Positions 46,657 through 54,427 of a DNA stretch of 64,000 bases are shown one piece after another. Both the position numbers and the translations under genes were made by a program. The DNA is from Streptomyces sclerotialus. Its GTDB lineage: Bacteria; Actinomycetota; Actinomycetes; Streptomycetales; Streptomycetaceae. The stretch is from NCBI GenBank assembly GCA_000719105.1, contig JODX01000002.1, positions 186,001 to 250,000 on the forward strand, given 5' to 3'. Position 1 is the stretch's first letter, and each line of letters starts with the position of its first letter. Under the pieces are notes generated by a model. That model saw only the letters and a list, made by a program, of their open reading frames with translations. It was not told where the DNA came from and made no database searches.

Positions 46657-49470
46657 TCACGGCGTCAGCACCTGGCCCAGGCGCGCACCGGTCGACGTGC
46701 CCAGCTGCGTCATCCCGTAGTACACGGACGAGGCCGCGGTGACCTTGCCGGACACGACCGGGACGTACAGGAGCGTGCCGTTGCCGGCGTCCTCGCCCTC
46801 GGTGCCGACGGTGAGTTCGGCGTACCCGTCGCCCGTGAGGTCGGACAGCGACACGGCCGAGCCGAACTTGTCCTCGGTCTCCGTGGAGCCGGGGACGTCC
46901 GCGGTGTCCTGCGACAGGGAGAGGGAACCGGTGCCCGTCAGCCCGGACGACGTGCCCTTCAGCAGCCACACCGAGCCCGCGTTGGAGCGGTTCTGGGAGG
47001 AGCGGGTGATGTCCTCGTTCGGGGCGCCCGCCAGCACGTCCGCGTAGCCGTCGGCGTTGAAGTCGCCCACCGACACCGAGGCGCCGAAGGCGTCACCGGA
47101 CTCGGCCGCGCCCGCCACCCCGCTGGTGGCCTGGTGGATCGTCCTCATCCCGGTGGTGGTGAAGCCGGACGACGTGCCCGGGACCATCGTGACCTGGCCG
47201 CCGGCCTTGGCGCCGGACTCGGCGGTGTACGGCTGGCCGATGACGATGTCGTCGTAGCCGTTGCCGTTCACGTCGCCCGCGGCGATCGAGCGGCCGCCCT
47301 TGACGCTGAGCGTGGAGACCTTCGACAGGCCCAGGGACTTGGAGCCCTTGAACCAGGTCACCTTGCCGGCGCCGGACGCGTCGCGGTAGTTGAGGGCCAC
47401 GTCCGCGTAGCCGTCGCGGTTGAAGTCACCGGTCGCGGCGTCCGCGTAGGAGAGGGCGCCGGTCGCCGTGGTGAGGTCGCCCGCCACCTCGTGCCGGTCG
47501 CCGAACCGGGCCGCCCAGCTGCCGCCGGTGCCGGTGGACGCCGTGAAGACGTCCGCCTTGCCGTCGGCGTTGAAGTCGCCGACCGCGACGGCCGAGCCGA
47601 ACCGCGCGCTGTTCGGGTTGTGGTCGTCGCCGAGCGCCATGGTGTCCGCTCCGGTGTCGAACTTCGGGCCGTACAGGATCGTCACCGCGCCCCGGTCCTT
47701 GTGCCCGGTGGTGTCGTCCTCGCCGGGCGCGCCGACCGCGAGGTCCGCGTATCCGTCGCCGTTGATGTCGCCCCACGCGGTGGCCGCGCCCCACTGGTCG
47801 CCGGACTCGGCGGCGCCGGGCACGCCCGCGCTCGCCTGGTTCATCCGCTTCTTGGAGGCGGAGACGGGGCCGTTCACCCCGCCCGGCACGAGCTGGAGCC
47901 AGCCGCTGCCGGTCTTCGGCGTCGCGGCGACCAGGTCGCCGATGCCGTCGCCGGTGTAGTCGGTGGTCGGGACCGCCGAGTTGCGGCCGGCGCTCGACGC
48001 GTAGCGGCGGATCTCACCGAGCTGGGAGTAGAGGTTCTTGCCGGGGCACAGGGTGGCGTAGCCGTCCCGGTGACCGGAGATGACGTTCAGCGTGGCCTGC
48101 TCGCCCTGCTCGTACACGCCGGTGTCACCGGCGGCGGTCAGCGTGACCTTGCCGCTCGGGTCGCCGCCGTACTGGCCGAGCTTCCACGCGGCGAGGCGCG
48201 CGACCGACTCCAGGGCGGCCCGCGACGGCTTGCCCGCGGGCTTCGGCGGGGTGGCCTTCGGGTCGCCCTCGAAGTCGCCGAGGACGGCGATGCCGGCCGA
48301 GTCGCCGTTGAAGCCGTAGGCGTGGGCGCCGCGGACCGGCAGGTCGACACCGCCCGCGCGCCCCTCGAAGATCCGGCCGCACTTGTCGACCAGGAAGTTG
48401 TAGCCGAGGTCGTTCCACTTCTCGACCTGCGTGTGGTACGCCATCACGCCGCGGATCAGCGACGGGGACTCCGCGCAGCTGTAGTCGTTGCTGCCGACCG
48501 TGTGGTGCACGAAGACCGCGCTGACCTTCTCGATGTACTCCGGCGGGTCCACGACCGCGGTCTCGTCCGCGCCCCACTGGGCGCGCGGGACGATCGGCGG
48601 CCGGGTGACGGTCGACGGCGGCGCGGTCGGGGGAACCGCGGCCGTCTCCGTCGGGGAGCTGGACGGGGACGCGTCGCCGGAGGCCGCCGCGGTGGCGGTC
48701 GCGGAGGGGTCGGCGGAGGCCGCGGCGCCCGTCGCGCCCGTGCTCGGCCCGTCCGTCGCGCCGGTACCGGTGGAGGCCGCGCCCGAGGGAGAGTCCGACG
48801 GGGCCGCCGTGACCTCGGCGGCCGGGTCCGGTGTCCCGGTCGGGTCCTCGACGGCGAAGGCGGCGTTGCTCATGTCGCCGCCCGTGCCGGACAGCTCGGG
48901 GTCGAGCCCCTTGTTCCTGGCCTCGGCGGCTGTCACACCCGGGTCGACGAGGTTGACCTCGAGTCCCTTGGGCAGCCCGGAGGTCGCGGAGCCGTCCGCC
49001 GCGACGGCCCGTGCCTCGACGCCGTCGCTGGGGCCCACCCACAGGGGCTCGGAGGCCCCGCGGGCACCCTTGGCGCCGGGCTCCTCCGGGTCGACCGGGT
49101 GGAAGTGCACCTCCAGGTTCTGCCAGGCGCTCCACTCACCGGTCCCGATGCTCCGGGTACGGACCTGGGCCGTGCCGTCGAGCTCGGTCCGGGCGCCGCT
49201 CCACGAGACGCCGACCAGCGAGAACGTCTCGGTGCCCCGACGGGTCAGCTTCCGCTTGCCGGTGCCGTCCGCGGACAGCGCGAGGTCGTGCACCTCGACG
49301 GGCCGCTGGGTGCGCTGCTCGGCGGCGGCCGGCTCCTCCCCCGGGCTGGCCACGGCGTACGTCACCACGCCCGCTCCGCCGGCCACGACGGCCCCGAGCG
49401 TGAGCCAGGCCCTCCGCTTCATGCTGAGCGGTTTGTACGCATGCGTCTTGCGGCGATGCGACGAACTCAA
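46657..49470 (-). CDS. secreted PGRP-type N-acetylmuramoyl-L-alanine amidase with FG-GAP propeller
   Basis: 937 aa from TTG 49470 (GGGGTGGGGA precedes it; ATG 49422 is an alternative). Membrane/signal helix AWLTLGAVVAGGAGVVTYAVA, a Thr/Ala/Pro-rich linker (about 180-290), then the amidase/PGRP domain (IVPRAQWGADETAV, VFVHHTVGSNDYSC with zinc His, IFEGRAGGVDLPVRGAHAYGFNGDSAGIAVLGDF, about 305-470), then seven FG-GAP repeats (DTxGDGxxDLxxxxP, VGDFNADGKADVF and others) to the end. It would cut peptide stems from peptidoglycan while binding the wall. Confidence 0.9.
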   Translation of the reverse strand: MSSSHRRKTHAYKPLSMKRRAWLTLGAVVAGGAGVVTYAVASPGEEPAAAEQRTQRPVEVHDLALSADGTGKRKLTRRGTETFSLVGVSWSGARTELDGTAQVRTRSIGTGEWSAWQNLEVHFHPVDPEEPGAKGARGASEPLWVGPSDGVEARAVAADGSATSGLPKGLEVNLVDPGVTAAEARNKGLDPELSGTGGDMSNAAFAVEDPTGTPDPAAEVTAAPSDSPSGAASTGTGATDGPSTGATGAAASADPSATATAAASGDASPSSSPTETAAVPPTAPPSTVTRPPIVPRAQWGADETAVVDPPEYIEKVSAVFVHHTVGSNDYSCAESPSLIRGVMAYHTQVEKWNDLGYNFLVDKCGRIFEGRAGGVDLPVRGAHAYGFNGDSAGIAVLGDFEGDPKATPPKPAGKPSRAALESVARLAAWKLGQYGGDPSGKVTLTAAGDTGVYEQGEQATLNVISGHRDGYATLCPGKNLYSQLGEIRRYASSAGRNSAVPTTDYTGDGIGDLVAATPKTGSGWLQLVPGGVNGPVSASKKRMNQASAGVPGAAESGDQWGAATAWGDINGDGYADLAVGAPGEDDTTGHKDRGAVTILYGPKFDTGADTMALGDDHNPNSARFGSAVAVGDFNADGKADVFTASTGTGGSWAARFGDRHEVAGDLTTATGALSYADAATGDFNRDGYADVALNYRDASGAGKVTWFKGSKSLGLSKVSTLSVKGGRSIAAGDVNGNGYDDIVIGQPYTAESGAKAGGQVTMVPGTSSGFTTTGMRTIHQATSGVAGAAESGDAFGASVSVGDFNADGYADVLAGAPNEDITRSSQNRSNAGSVWLLKGTSSGLTGTGSLSLSQDTADVPGSTETEDKFGSAVSLSDLTGDGYAELTVGTEGEDAGNGTLLYVPVVSGKVTAASSVYYGMTQLGTSTGARLGQVLTP

Positions 49471-49480
49471 ATCCCCACCC

Positions 49481-49508
49481 CTAGACAAACAACACTAGAC
49501 AAACGACA
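49481..49508. repeat. 14 bp tandem repeat at the amidase promoter
   Basis: CTAGACAAACAACA and CTAGACAAACGACA stand head to tail at 49481-49494 and 49495-49508, differing in one base, just upstream of the amidase start. Confidence 0.85.
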
Positions 49509-49654
49509 CAGGAAGAACTGCTGTCATGAACGTGACCATCTAATGGCTGCACGTGCGCGGTCAAACATCATTCATGATGACTGTGGGGCACATCACGGCG
49601 GGTGGTCCCCGAGGGTGCCGCGGGGGGCCTGGAAGCGTCCGTTCTCTGACGGAC

Positions 49655-49685
49655 TGTGACACTTCCGTGTGAGTCGGCGCTGATG
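49655..49685 (+). promoter_or_regulatory. promoter-like element TGTGAC-N19-CTGATG at the first sigma gene
   Basis: TGTGACACTTCC at 49655 and CTGATG at 49680, 19 nt apart, with the same CG before the second box as the copies at 45357 and 53007. The GTG of the sigma gene lies six bases after the second box, so transcription could begin at or near the start codon. Confidence 0.45.
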
Positions 49686-49690
49686 ACCTT

Positions 49691-50290
49691 GTGGGGACGT
49701 GGACGGCGTACGACGAGGAGTTGGGCGCGGCCGTCGCGCGGGCCCGGACGGGGGACGAGGCCGCGTTCGCCGTGGCGTACCGGATCGTGCAGCCGGGGCT
49801 GCTGGGCTACCTGCGGGGCCTGGTCGGGGAGGACGCGGAGGACGTCGCGTCCGACGCCTGGCTGGAGATCGCCCGGGACCTGGGACGGTTCAGGGGCGAC
49901 GGGGCGGGTTTCCGCGGCTGGACGGCGGTCATCGCCCGGCACCGTGCCCTGGACCATCTGCGCCGGCAGCGGGTACGGCCTCGCGCGACCGCGCTGGAGA
50001 GCGACGTCCTGGACCTGCCCGCCACCCACAGCACCCACGACCAGGCCATGGAGGCCCTCTCCACCGAGCGCGCGCTGGAACTGGTGTCCCGGCTGCCGCG
50101 CGACCAGGCCGAGGCCGTGCTGCTGCGCGTGGTGGTCGGCCTGGACGGTCCCGCCGCCGCCCGCGTCCTGGGCAAACGCCCCGGCGCGGTGCGCACCGCC
50201 GCCCACCGGGGTCTCAGGCGCCTCGCGCGCGAGCTCGGGGCGCGGGGTGTGACGGACGACGGCCCGCGCGCGCTGGGCGAGTCGGAGTGA
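49691..50290 (+). CDS. ECF RNA polymerase sigma factor, copy 1
   Basis: 199 aa. Region 2 is YRIVQPGLLGYLRGLVGEDAEDVASDAWLEIARDLGRFRG with RGWTAVIARHRALDHLRR, region 4 is LPRDQAEAVLLRVVVGLDGPAAARVLGKRPGAVRTAAHRGLRRL. Close paralogue of the sigma factor at 51.1 kb (same DAEDVAS, LGKRPGAVRTAAHRGL). GTG 49691 has no ribosome binding site and may be leaderless. Followed by a truncated partner gene at 50336. Confidence 0.9.
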   Translation: MGTWTAYDEELGAAVARARTGDEAAFAVAYRIVQPGLLGYLRGLVGEDAEDVASDAWLEIARDLGRFRGDGAGFRGWTAVIARHRALDHLRRQRVRPRATALESDVLDLPATHSTHDQAMEALSTERALELVSRLPRDQAEAVLLRVVVGLDGPAAARVLGKRPGAVRTAAHRGLRRLARELGARGVTDDGPRALGESE

Positions 50291-50335
50291 GCGACGGCGG
50301 CCGGCCCGGCGGGCGGGCGGCCGGACGGAGGTGAC

Positions 50336-50644
50336 GTGGTGAGGGACGGACTGCATGGCGCCGACGGCCCGGGCGCCGAGGGGGCCCGGCCCGCGCCGCT
50401 CAACAGCGCGCCGCTCACGCCTCCACCGCCTGCGGCCCTGCCGCTCGCCGGCCCGCCGTCCGGGTCCTTCGGTGTCCTCTTCGCCGCCGCCGTGCGCGCC
50501 GACGCCGTCGACCGGGTGGCCGAGGCACGGGCCCTCGCCGCCTTCCGCGCGGCGCGCGACCGGGGGAACCACGGGGCGCGCACCCGGCGCCGCGACGACT
50601 GGCGTCCCGGCGGCGGTACGGACACGGCCGGGGGCGGGCGCTGA
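50336..50644 (+). CDS. truncated partner-like small protein
   Basis: 102 aa, GTG 50336 (or 50339) behind GGAGGTGAC. It has AVRADAVDRVAEARALAAFRAARDRG, which matches the LSTGATRADAELPGENAALAAFREAR segment of the membrane-anchored partner of sigma copy 2, but there is no membrane helix or external domain. It is Pro/Ala/Arg-rich. Either a soluble anti-sigma-like regulator or a shrunken duplicate. Confidence 0.65.
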   Translation: MVRDGLHGADGPGAEGARPAPLNSAPLTPPPPAALPLAGPPSGSFGVLFAAAVRADAVDRVAEARALAAFRAARDRGNHGARTRRRDDWRPGGGTDTAGGGR

Positions 50645-51106
50645 CGTGCGGGCGGGGAGGCCACGGCGGAGGGCCGGCGTGCTGTCGCGGGACACCGCGC
50701 TCGCAGGACCCCCGTACCCGCAAGAACCCGTGCTCGCGAGGCACTCGGCCGGCCCCCGCCGATGGCAACGGCCGGAGCCGCCACCCCCCACAGGAGAGGC
50801 CCCGGCCGTCGCGCGGCACGGGCCGCGCGGCGACCCGTACTCTCTACAGCGCCATGGGTGCGGTTTCTGTCACACCGTCAGCGTCCGGATGCGTCACGAC
50901 TTAGTTGCATGTTCTACGAACATGGGTGGTGGGCCATGGACGGCGAGCGGTTTCAGGTCGTAGCGTGCCTTCCGCGCCGAACTGCGGAGGTCGACATACC
51001 ACCGCAACGACCCGCGGCCCCGGGGCCGCGACCATTCACCAGGACGACGACGGCGAGGACCCGGTCCGCGAGAGCGGTGCCGGCCCGGGCGCAAGAGGGG
51101 CACGCG
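50645..51106. other. 462 bp gap before the second sigma gene, with palindrome and inverted promoter element
   Basis: No convincing coding frame before GTG 51107. Contains a perfect 7 bp-arm palindrome CATGTTC-TAC-GAACATG at 50908-50924, a GC-rich imperfect hairpin around 50808-50834 that could end the upstream transcript, and on the minus strand TGTGAC (50874-50869) followed 19 nt later by CTGTAG (50849-50844), same layout as the other elements. Confidence 0.5.
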
Positions 51107-51769
51107 GTGCTGGGGGACGACGCGGAGCTGACCGCCGCGGTGCGTGCGGCACAGGACGGGGACGAGACCGCGTTCCGGACTGTGTACCGCGCGGTGCACC
51201 CACGGTTGCTCGGATACGTACGCACGCTGGTCGGCGACCCGGACGCCGAGGACGTCGCCTCCGAGGCGTGGCTGCAGATAGCCCGGGACCTCGGGCGCTT
51301 CAGCGGCGACGCGGACCGGTTCCGCGGCTGGGCCGCCACGATCGCCCGCAACCGCGCCCTCGATCACATCCGGATGCGCGGACGGCGCCCCGCGATCGGC
51401 GGTGACGAGACCGAGCTGACCGGGAAGGCGGCCGAGTCGGACACCGCGGGAGAGGCGATGGAGGCACTCGCCACCGACCGGACCCTGTCGCTGATCGCCC
51501 GGCTGCCGCAGGACCAGGCCGAGGCCGTCGTCCTGCGCGTGGTCGTCGGGCTCGACGCCAAGACCGCCGCCCGGGTCCTCGGCAAACGGCCGGGTGCCGT
51601 CCGCACCGCCGCCCACCGCGGACTGAAGCGGCTCGCGGAGGTGCTCGGCGCGGATCCGGAGACCGACGGCGCCCTCGACGCCGTACCCCCACAGCGAGAA
51701 CCGCGTGTACGCGCGGTGACGTCCGCCGGTGTGACGCATACGCGTGCGCGGACGCAGAAGGACATGTGA
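51107..51769 (+). CDS. ECF RNA polymerase sigma factor, copy 2
   Basis: 220 aa from GTG 51107 (GAGGGG seven bases upstream), the start that gives VLGDDAELTAAVRAAQDGDE; longer starts add Pro/Arg-rich sequence. Region 2: YRAVHPRLLGYVRTLVGDPDAEDVASEAWLQIARDLGRFSG; region 4: LPQDQAEAVVLRVVVGLDAKTAARVLGKRPGAVRTAAHRGLKRL. From memory S. coelicolor has ECF sigma genes at this locus. Overlaps the partner gene by one base (TGATG). Confidence 0.92.
   Translation: MLGDDAELTAAVRAAQDGDETAFRTVYRAVHPRLLGYVRTLVGDPDAEDVASEAWLQIARDLGRFSGDADRFRGWAATIARNRALDHIRMRGRRPAIGGDETELTGKAAESDTAGEAMEALATDRTLSLIARLPQDQAEAVVLRVVVGLDAKTAARVLGKRPGAVRTAAHRGLKRLAEVLGADPETDGALDAVPPQREPRVRAVTSAGVTHTRARTQKDM
51730..51760 (+). promoter_or_regulatory. 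weak TGTGAC-N19-CAGAAG element inside the end of sigma copy 2
   Basis: TGTGAC at 51730 and CAGAAG at 51755, spacing 19 nt, preceding the partner gene. It lies in coding sequence and could be chance, but matches the others in layout. Confidence 0.25.
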
Positions 51770-53004
51770 TGGCCGACGAGCAACACAAGTGGCTGGACCG
51801 CGGCGCCGCGGAGCGTCTGCTGCGCGGGGAGCCGCTCGAAGCCGTCGCCCCCGAGGCCCGCCCCACGGCCGGCCGGCTCGCGGAGGCACTCGCCGCGCTG
51901 AGCACCGGGGCCACGCGCGCGGACGCCGAACTCCCCGGGGAGAACGCTGCGTTGGCCGCGTTCCGCGAGGCGCGCGCGGAGGCGGACTGCGCCGCCGCCG
52001 CGTCGGCCGGCCGCGCCCGTGCGCACGGCTCGTCGCCCGCCGGCGACGTCTGTCTCGTACGGTTCGAACAGTCGGCACCGGCCGTCCGGCGGGCCCGCTG
52101 GGGCCGCTCGCTGCGGCTCGGACTGGCCGCGGGGCTGACCGCCGGGATGCTCGGCGGGGTCGCCGTGGCGGTCGGGGCGGGGGCACTGCCGACTCCGTTC
52201 CGTGACGACCGGCCGCGGCCCGGTGCGTCGGTGTCGGCCGCCGTGCCGCCGGAGCGGCCGTTGATGTCGCCGTCGCCCGACGACTCCGGGAGCGGCCGGG
52301 ACGGCGGCTCCGCGTCCGGCTCCGGAGGTTCCCCGGACGCGGGGGAGGGGGCCGGTGACGGCACCGCCCGGGAGGACTCGCCGGAGGACTCGCCGGAGAG
52401 CTCCACCGGCGGGCAGCCGGACTCCCGGGACTCCGCCGGACAGGGGCAGGGGGAATCGGGCACCTGGTGGAGCGCGGTGCTGTCCGCCTGCCGTGACGTC
52501 GACCAGGGCCGGACACCGGACCTCGGCAGCAGGCGCAGTCTGGAGAACGCGGCGGGCGGCTCCGGCCCCGGCCGCCTGAAGAAGTACTGCGACCGCGTCC
52601 TGAACAGCCAAGGCCACGACTCCGGCACTCCGGGCGCGGCCGGCGAGTCCGAGGGGAACGAGACGTACTTCGGCCCGGACAAGGCCGGCGAGGACAAGGG
52701 CGGCAGGGACGACGAGGGCGACCAGGGCGACCAGGACGACCAGGACGACCAGGACGACCAAGGCAGGGACAAGGGCGGGGACAAAAGCGGGGACAGAGGC
52801 AAGGGCGGCCACGGGAACGGCGCACGGTGGGACCGGGGCGGCAAGGGCGACGGCGGTGACGGCGAGGGCGGCGGCACACCGGGGCGCGGCAACGACCACC
52901 GCCCCGACGGCGGCCGGCCGACCCCCGCGTCCACGTCGAGCGCAACCGCCCCTGACCTGCGACTTCATGACGCGGTGGCCGATGCGGCAAGTTTCTCCCG
53001 CTGA
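51769..53004 (+). CDS. membrane-anchored partner of the ECF sigma factor (probable anti-sigma)
   Basis: 411 aa, ATG 51769 overlapping the sigma stop. Residues 1-100 cytoplasmic, Ala/Glu-rich; one helix LRLGLAAGLTAGMLGGVAVAVGAGA (about 112-136); external part with WWSAVLSACRDVDQGRTPDLGSRRSLENAAGG and GRLKKYCDRVLNS (two Cys), then an Asp/Gln/Lys-rich tail including DDQDDQDDQ repeats. No zinc-binding ZAS motif visible. Position and topology suggest an anti-sigma factor; this is inference. Confidence 0.75.
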   Translation: MADEQHKWLDRGAAERLLRGEPLEAVAPEARPTAGRLAEALAALSTGATRADAELPGENAALAAFREARAEADCAAAASAGRARAHGSSPAGDVCLVRFEQSAPAVRRARWGRSLRLGLAAGLTAGMLGGVAVAVGAGALPTPFRDDRPRPGASVSAAVPPERPLMSPSPDDSGSGRDGGSASGSGGSPDAGEGAGDGTAREDSPEDSPESSTGGQPDSRDSAGQGQGESGTWWSAVLSACRDVDQGRTPDLGSRRSLENAAGGSGPGRLKKYCDRVLNSQGHDSGTPGAAGESEGNETYFGPDKAGEDKGGRDDEGDQGDQDDQDDQDDQGRDKGGDKSGDRGKGGHGNGARWDRGGKGDGGDGEGGGTPGRGNDHRPDGGRPTPASTSSATAPDLRLHDAVADAASFSR

Positions 53005-53006
53005 GG

Positions 53007-53037
53007 TGTGACGTTTTCTTTCACTCGGACGCAGTAA
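53007..53037 (+). promoter_or_regulatory. promoter-like element TGTGAC-N19-CAGTAA after the partner gene
   Basis: TGTGACGTTTTC at 53007 and GACGCAGTAA ending 53037. It is identical in spacing and near-identical in both boxes to 45357-45387. It points into a convergent intergenic region with no plausible gene. Confidence 0.45.
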
Positions 53038-53043
53038 TGAGTG

Positions 53044-53155
53044 AGCCGACTGGTCATCGGCCGTCGCACGGAGCCGGGGTTCCCCCCGTACCCACGGCTC
53101 AGTGCATCTCGGCGCGGGCGGGACATGTTCCCCCGGTCCCGCCCGCGCCCGTTCT
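53044..53155 (+). ncRNA. candidate small RNA in a convergent intergenic region
   Basis: Predicted start about seven bases after the CAGTAA box, end after a strong hairpin (53111-53149). Internal pairing GAGCCG (53071-53076) with CGGCTC (53095-53100) adds a second stem. No translation signals fit. Alternative: simply the leader-less terminator region of the partner gene. The transcript itself is a prediction. Confidence 0.3.
53111..53149 (+). terminator. strong hairpin in the convergent gap
   Basis: Perfect 14 bp arms GGCGCGGGCGGGAC (53111-53124) and 53136-53149 with an 11 nt loop. It is C-rich rather than T-rich downstream. It may end the partner gene's transcript or the candidate small RNA. 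Confidence 0.65.
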
Positions 53156-53234
53156 CCCCCGTGATCTCCCCCGTGGATCCCCGTACTCCGTATGACGCGT
53201 CCGATGGCGGCAGGCTATGCACCCCGCCGCTTTA

Positions 53235-53250
53235 TGTGACGCACATCACA
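53235..53250. promoter_or_regulatory. CRP-type palindrome TGTGA-N6-TCACA
   Basis: A perfect match to the textbook CRP/FNR-type site lies 19 bp beyond the L,D-transpeptidase stop. Streptomyces Crp uses GTG-N6-GNCAC, to which this fits in all but one position. It is not upstream of any annotated gene. Confidence 0.35.
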
Positions 53251-53268
53251 TTGTCACCGGTCTCGCCC

Positions 53269-54189
53269 TCACCAGTGGACGACAACCTTGTCCCCGTTCC
53301 GCACCTGTGCGAAGAGCTGCGCGATCCGCGCCTCGTCGCGCACGTTGACGCAGCCGTGCGAGGCCCCGTAGTAGCCGCGGGCCGCGAAGTCCGAGGAGTA
53401 GTGGACCGCCTGGCCGCCGCTGAAGAACATCGCGTACGGCATGGGGGTGTCGTAGAGCGTGGACACATGGTGGCGGGACTTGAAGGCGACGCCGAAGACG
53501 CCCTCCCGCGTGGGCGTGCGCTGCGAGCCGAAGCGCACCTCGACCGTCATCAGCGTCCTGCCGTCGATCATCCAGCGCAGCGTCCGGCTGGTCTTGCTGA
53601 TGCACATCACCCGGCCCGTCATGCACCGCGGATCGGGCGCCGCGGCGGGCTGCCCGCCGAACGCGTACAGCTCCCACTTGGTGGGCTCCCGCGTCATCCC
53701 CAGCAGCCGCGCCCAGGTCACGCTGTCGGTCACACCCGTCCGCGGCAGCCCGCGCTTGCCCTGGAAGCCCCGCACGGCTTCGGTGGTCGGGGCGTCGTAC
53801 TCCCCGGTGGGGCCGTCGTACAGCCAGGCCACCTGGCGCAGCCGTGACTGCAGTTCGCGTACGTCCCGGCCCTTGTCGCCCCGCGACCAGAGGACCCGGG
53901 GCGCGGGGGAGGCGGCGACAGCTCCCGGTCCGTCACCGCTCTTGTTCCCGCCCTTGTTCCCGCCCTTGTTCCCGTTTCTGTTCTCCCCGTGACCTTTGCC
54001 GTCCCCTCCGCCGCCGTCCCCTCCGCTCTTTCCGGCGTCGCTCGGCGTCGCCGTGACGTGCACCGGCCCGCCCCGCGCGCCGTTCCCGTCCACCGGCCGG
54101 ACCGTGCATCCGCCGGCCGCCCCGGCCGCCATGACTGCCGCGACCGTCACCGACACGGTCACTGATCTCCGCATGCCCCTGGTACGCAT
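53269..54189 (-). CDS. L,D-transpeptidase (YkuD) lipoprotein with PG-binding domain
   Basis: 306 aa, ATG 54189. Leader RRSVTVSVTVAAVMAAGAAGGC, with a weak lipobox at Cys 28. A Gly/Asn/Lys-rich linker, then a peptidoglycan-binding domain (DVRELQSRLRQVAWLYDGPTGEYDAPTTEAVRGFQGKRGL, about 102-145), then YkuD with the catalytic Cys in GYYGASHGCVNVRDEA (about 278-294). It forms 3-3 crosslinks or anchors wall proteins. Divergent from the mutase gene; the gap 54190-54427 must hold both promoters. Confidence 0.9.
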   Translation of the reverse strand: MRTRGMRRSVTVSVTVAAVMAAGAAGGCTVRPVDGNGARGGPVHVTATPSDAGKSGGDGGGGDGKGHGENRNGNKGGNKGGNKSGDGPGAVAASPAPRVLWSRGDKGRDVRELQSRLRQVAWLYDGPTGEYDAPTTEAVRGFQGKRGLPRTGVTDSVTWARLLGMTREPTKWELYAFGGQPAAAPDPRCMTGRVMCISKTSRTLRWMIDGRTLMTVEVRFGSQRTPTREGVFGVAFKSRHHVSTLYDTPMPYAMFFSGGQAVHYSSDFAARGYYGASHGCVNVRDEARIAQLFAQVRNGDKVVVHW

Positions 54190-54427
54190 ACCGGCCCCCC
54201 GTCGTCTCACCTGAGATGTTCCCCGGACGTGACCGGCGGCGAACCAGGCGGCAAGGTGGGAGAACGGCGGCACCGGCGCCCTGTGAGCGTTTCGTGGCGA
54301 TCCCTGTGAGCAACCTCCCAGCCTGACCCTCTCCACCGGGCGCACGCCCGCCACTACAGTCCGTCGCGAGGGTCGTCTGTACCAGCCAGTAACCAGCGAG
54401 CAATTAAGCAACGCGGAGGCACACACC

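Noticed and set aside
46612..49659. 1015-codon plus-strand frame opposite the amidase
   Set aside because: Antisense shadow of the amidase and its Pro/Thr linker.
50908..50924. SOS box
   Set aside because: Half-sites face the opposite way (GTTC-N3-GAAC), so it is not a LexA site.
53041..53847. GTG frame right after the 53007 promoter-like element
   Set aside because: Arg/Pro-rich, no conserved features, overlaps the L,D-transpeptidase gene on the other strand.
54190..54427. Cobalamin riboswitch before the mutase gene
   Set aside because: I could not find the B12 box or the expected long leader; 238 bp divergent gap only.
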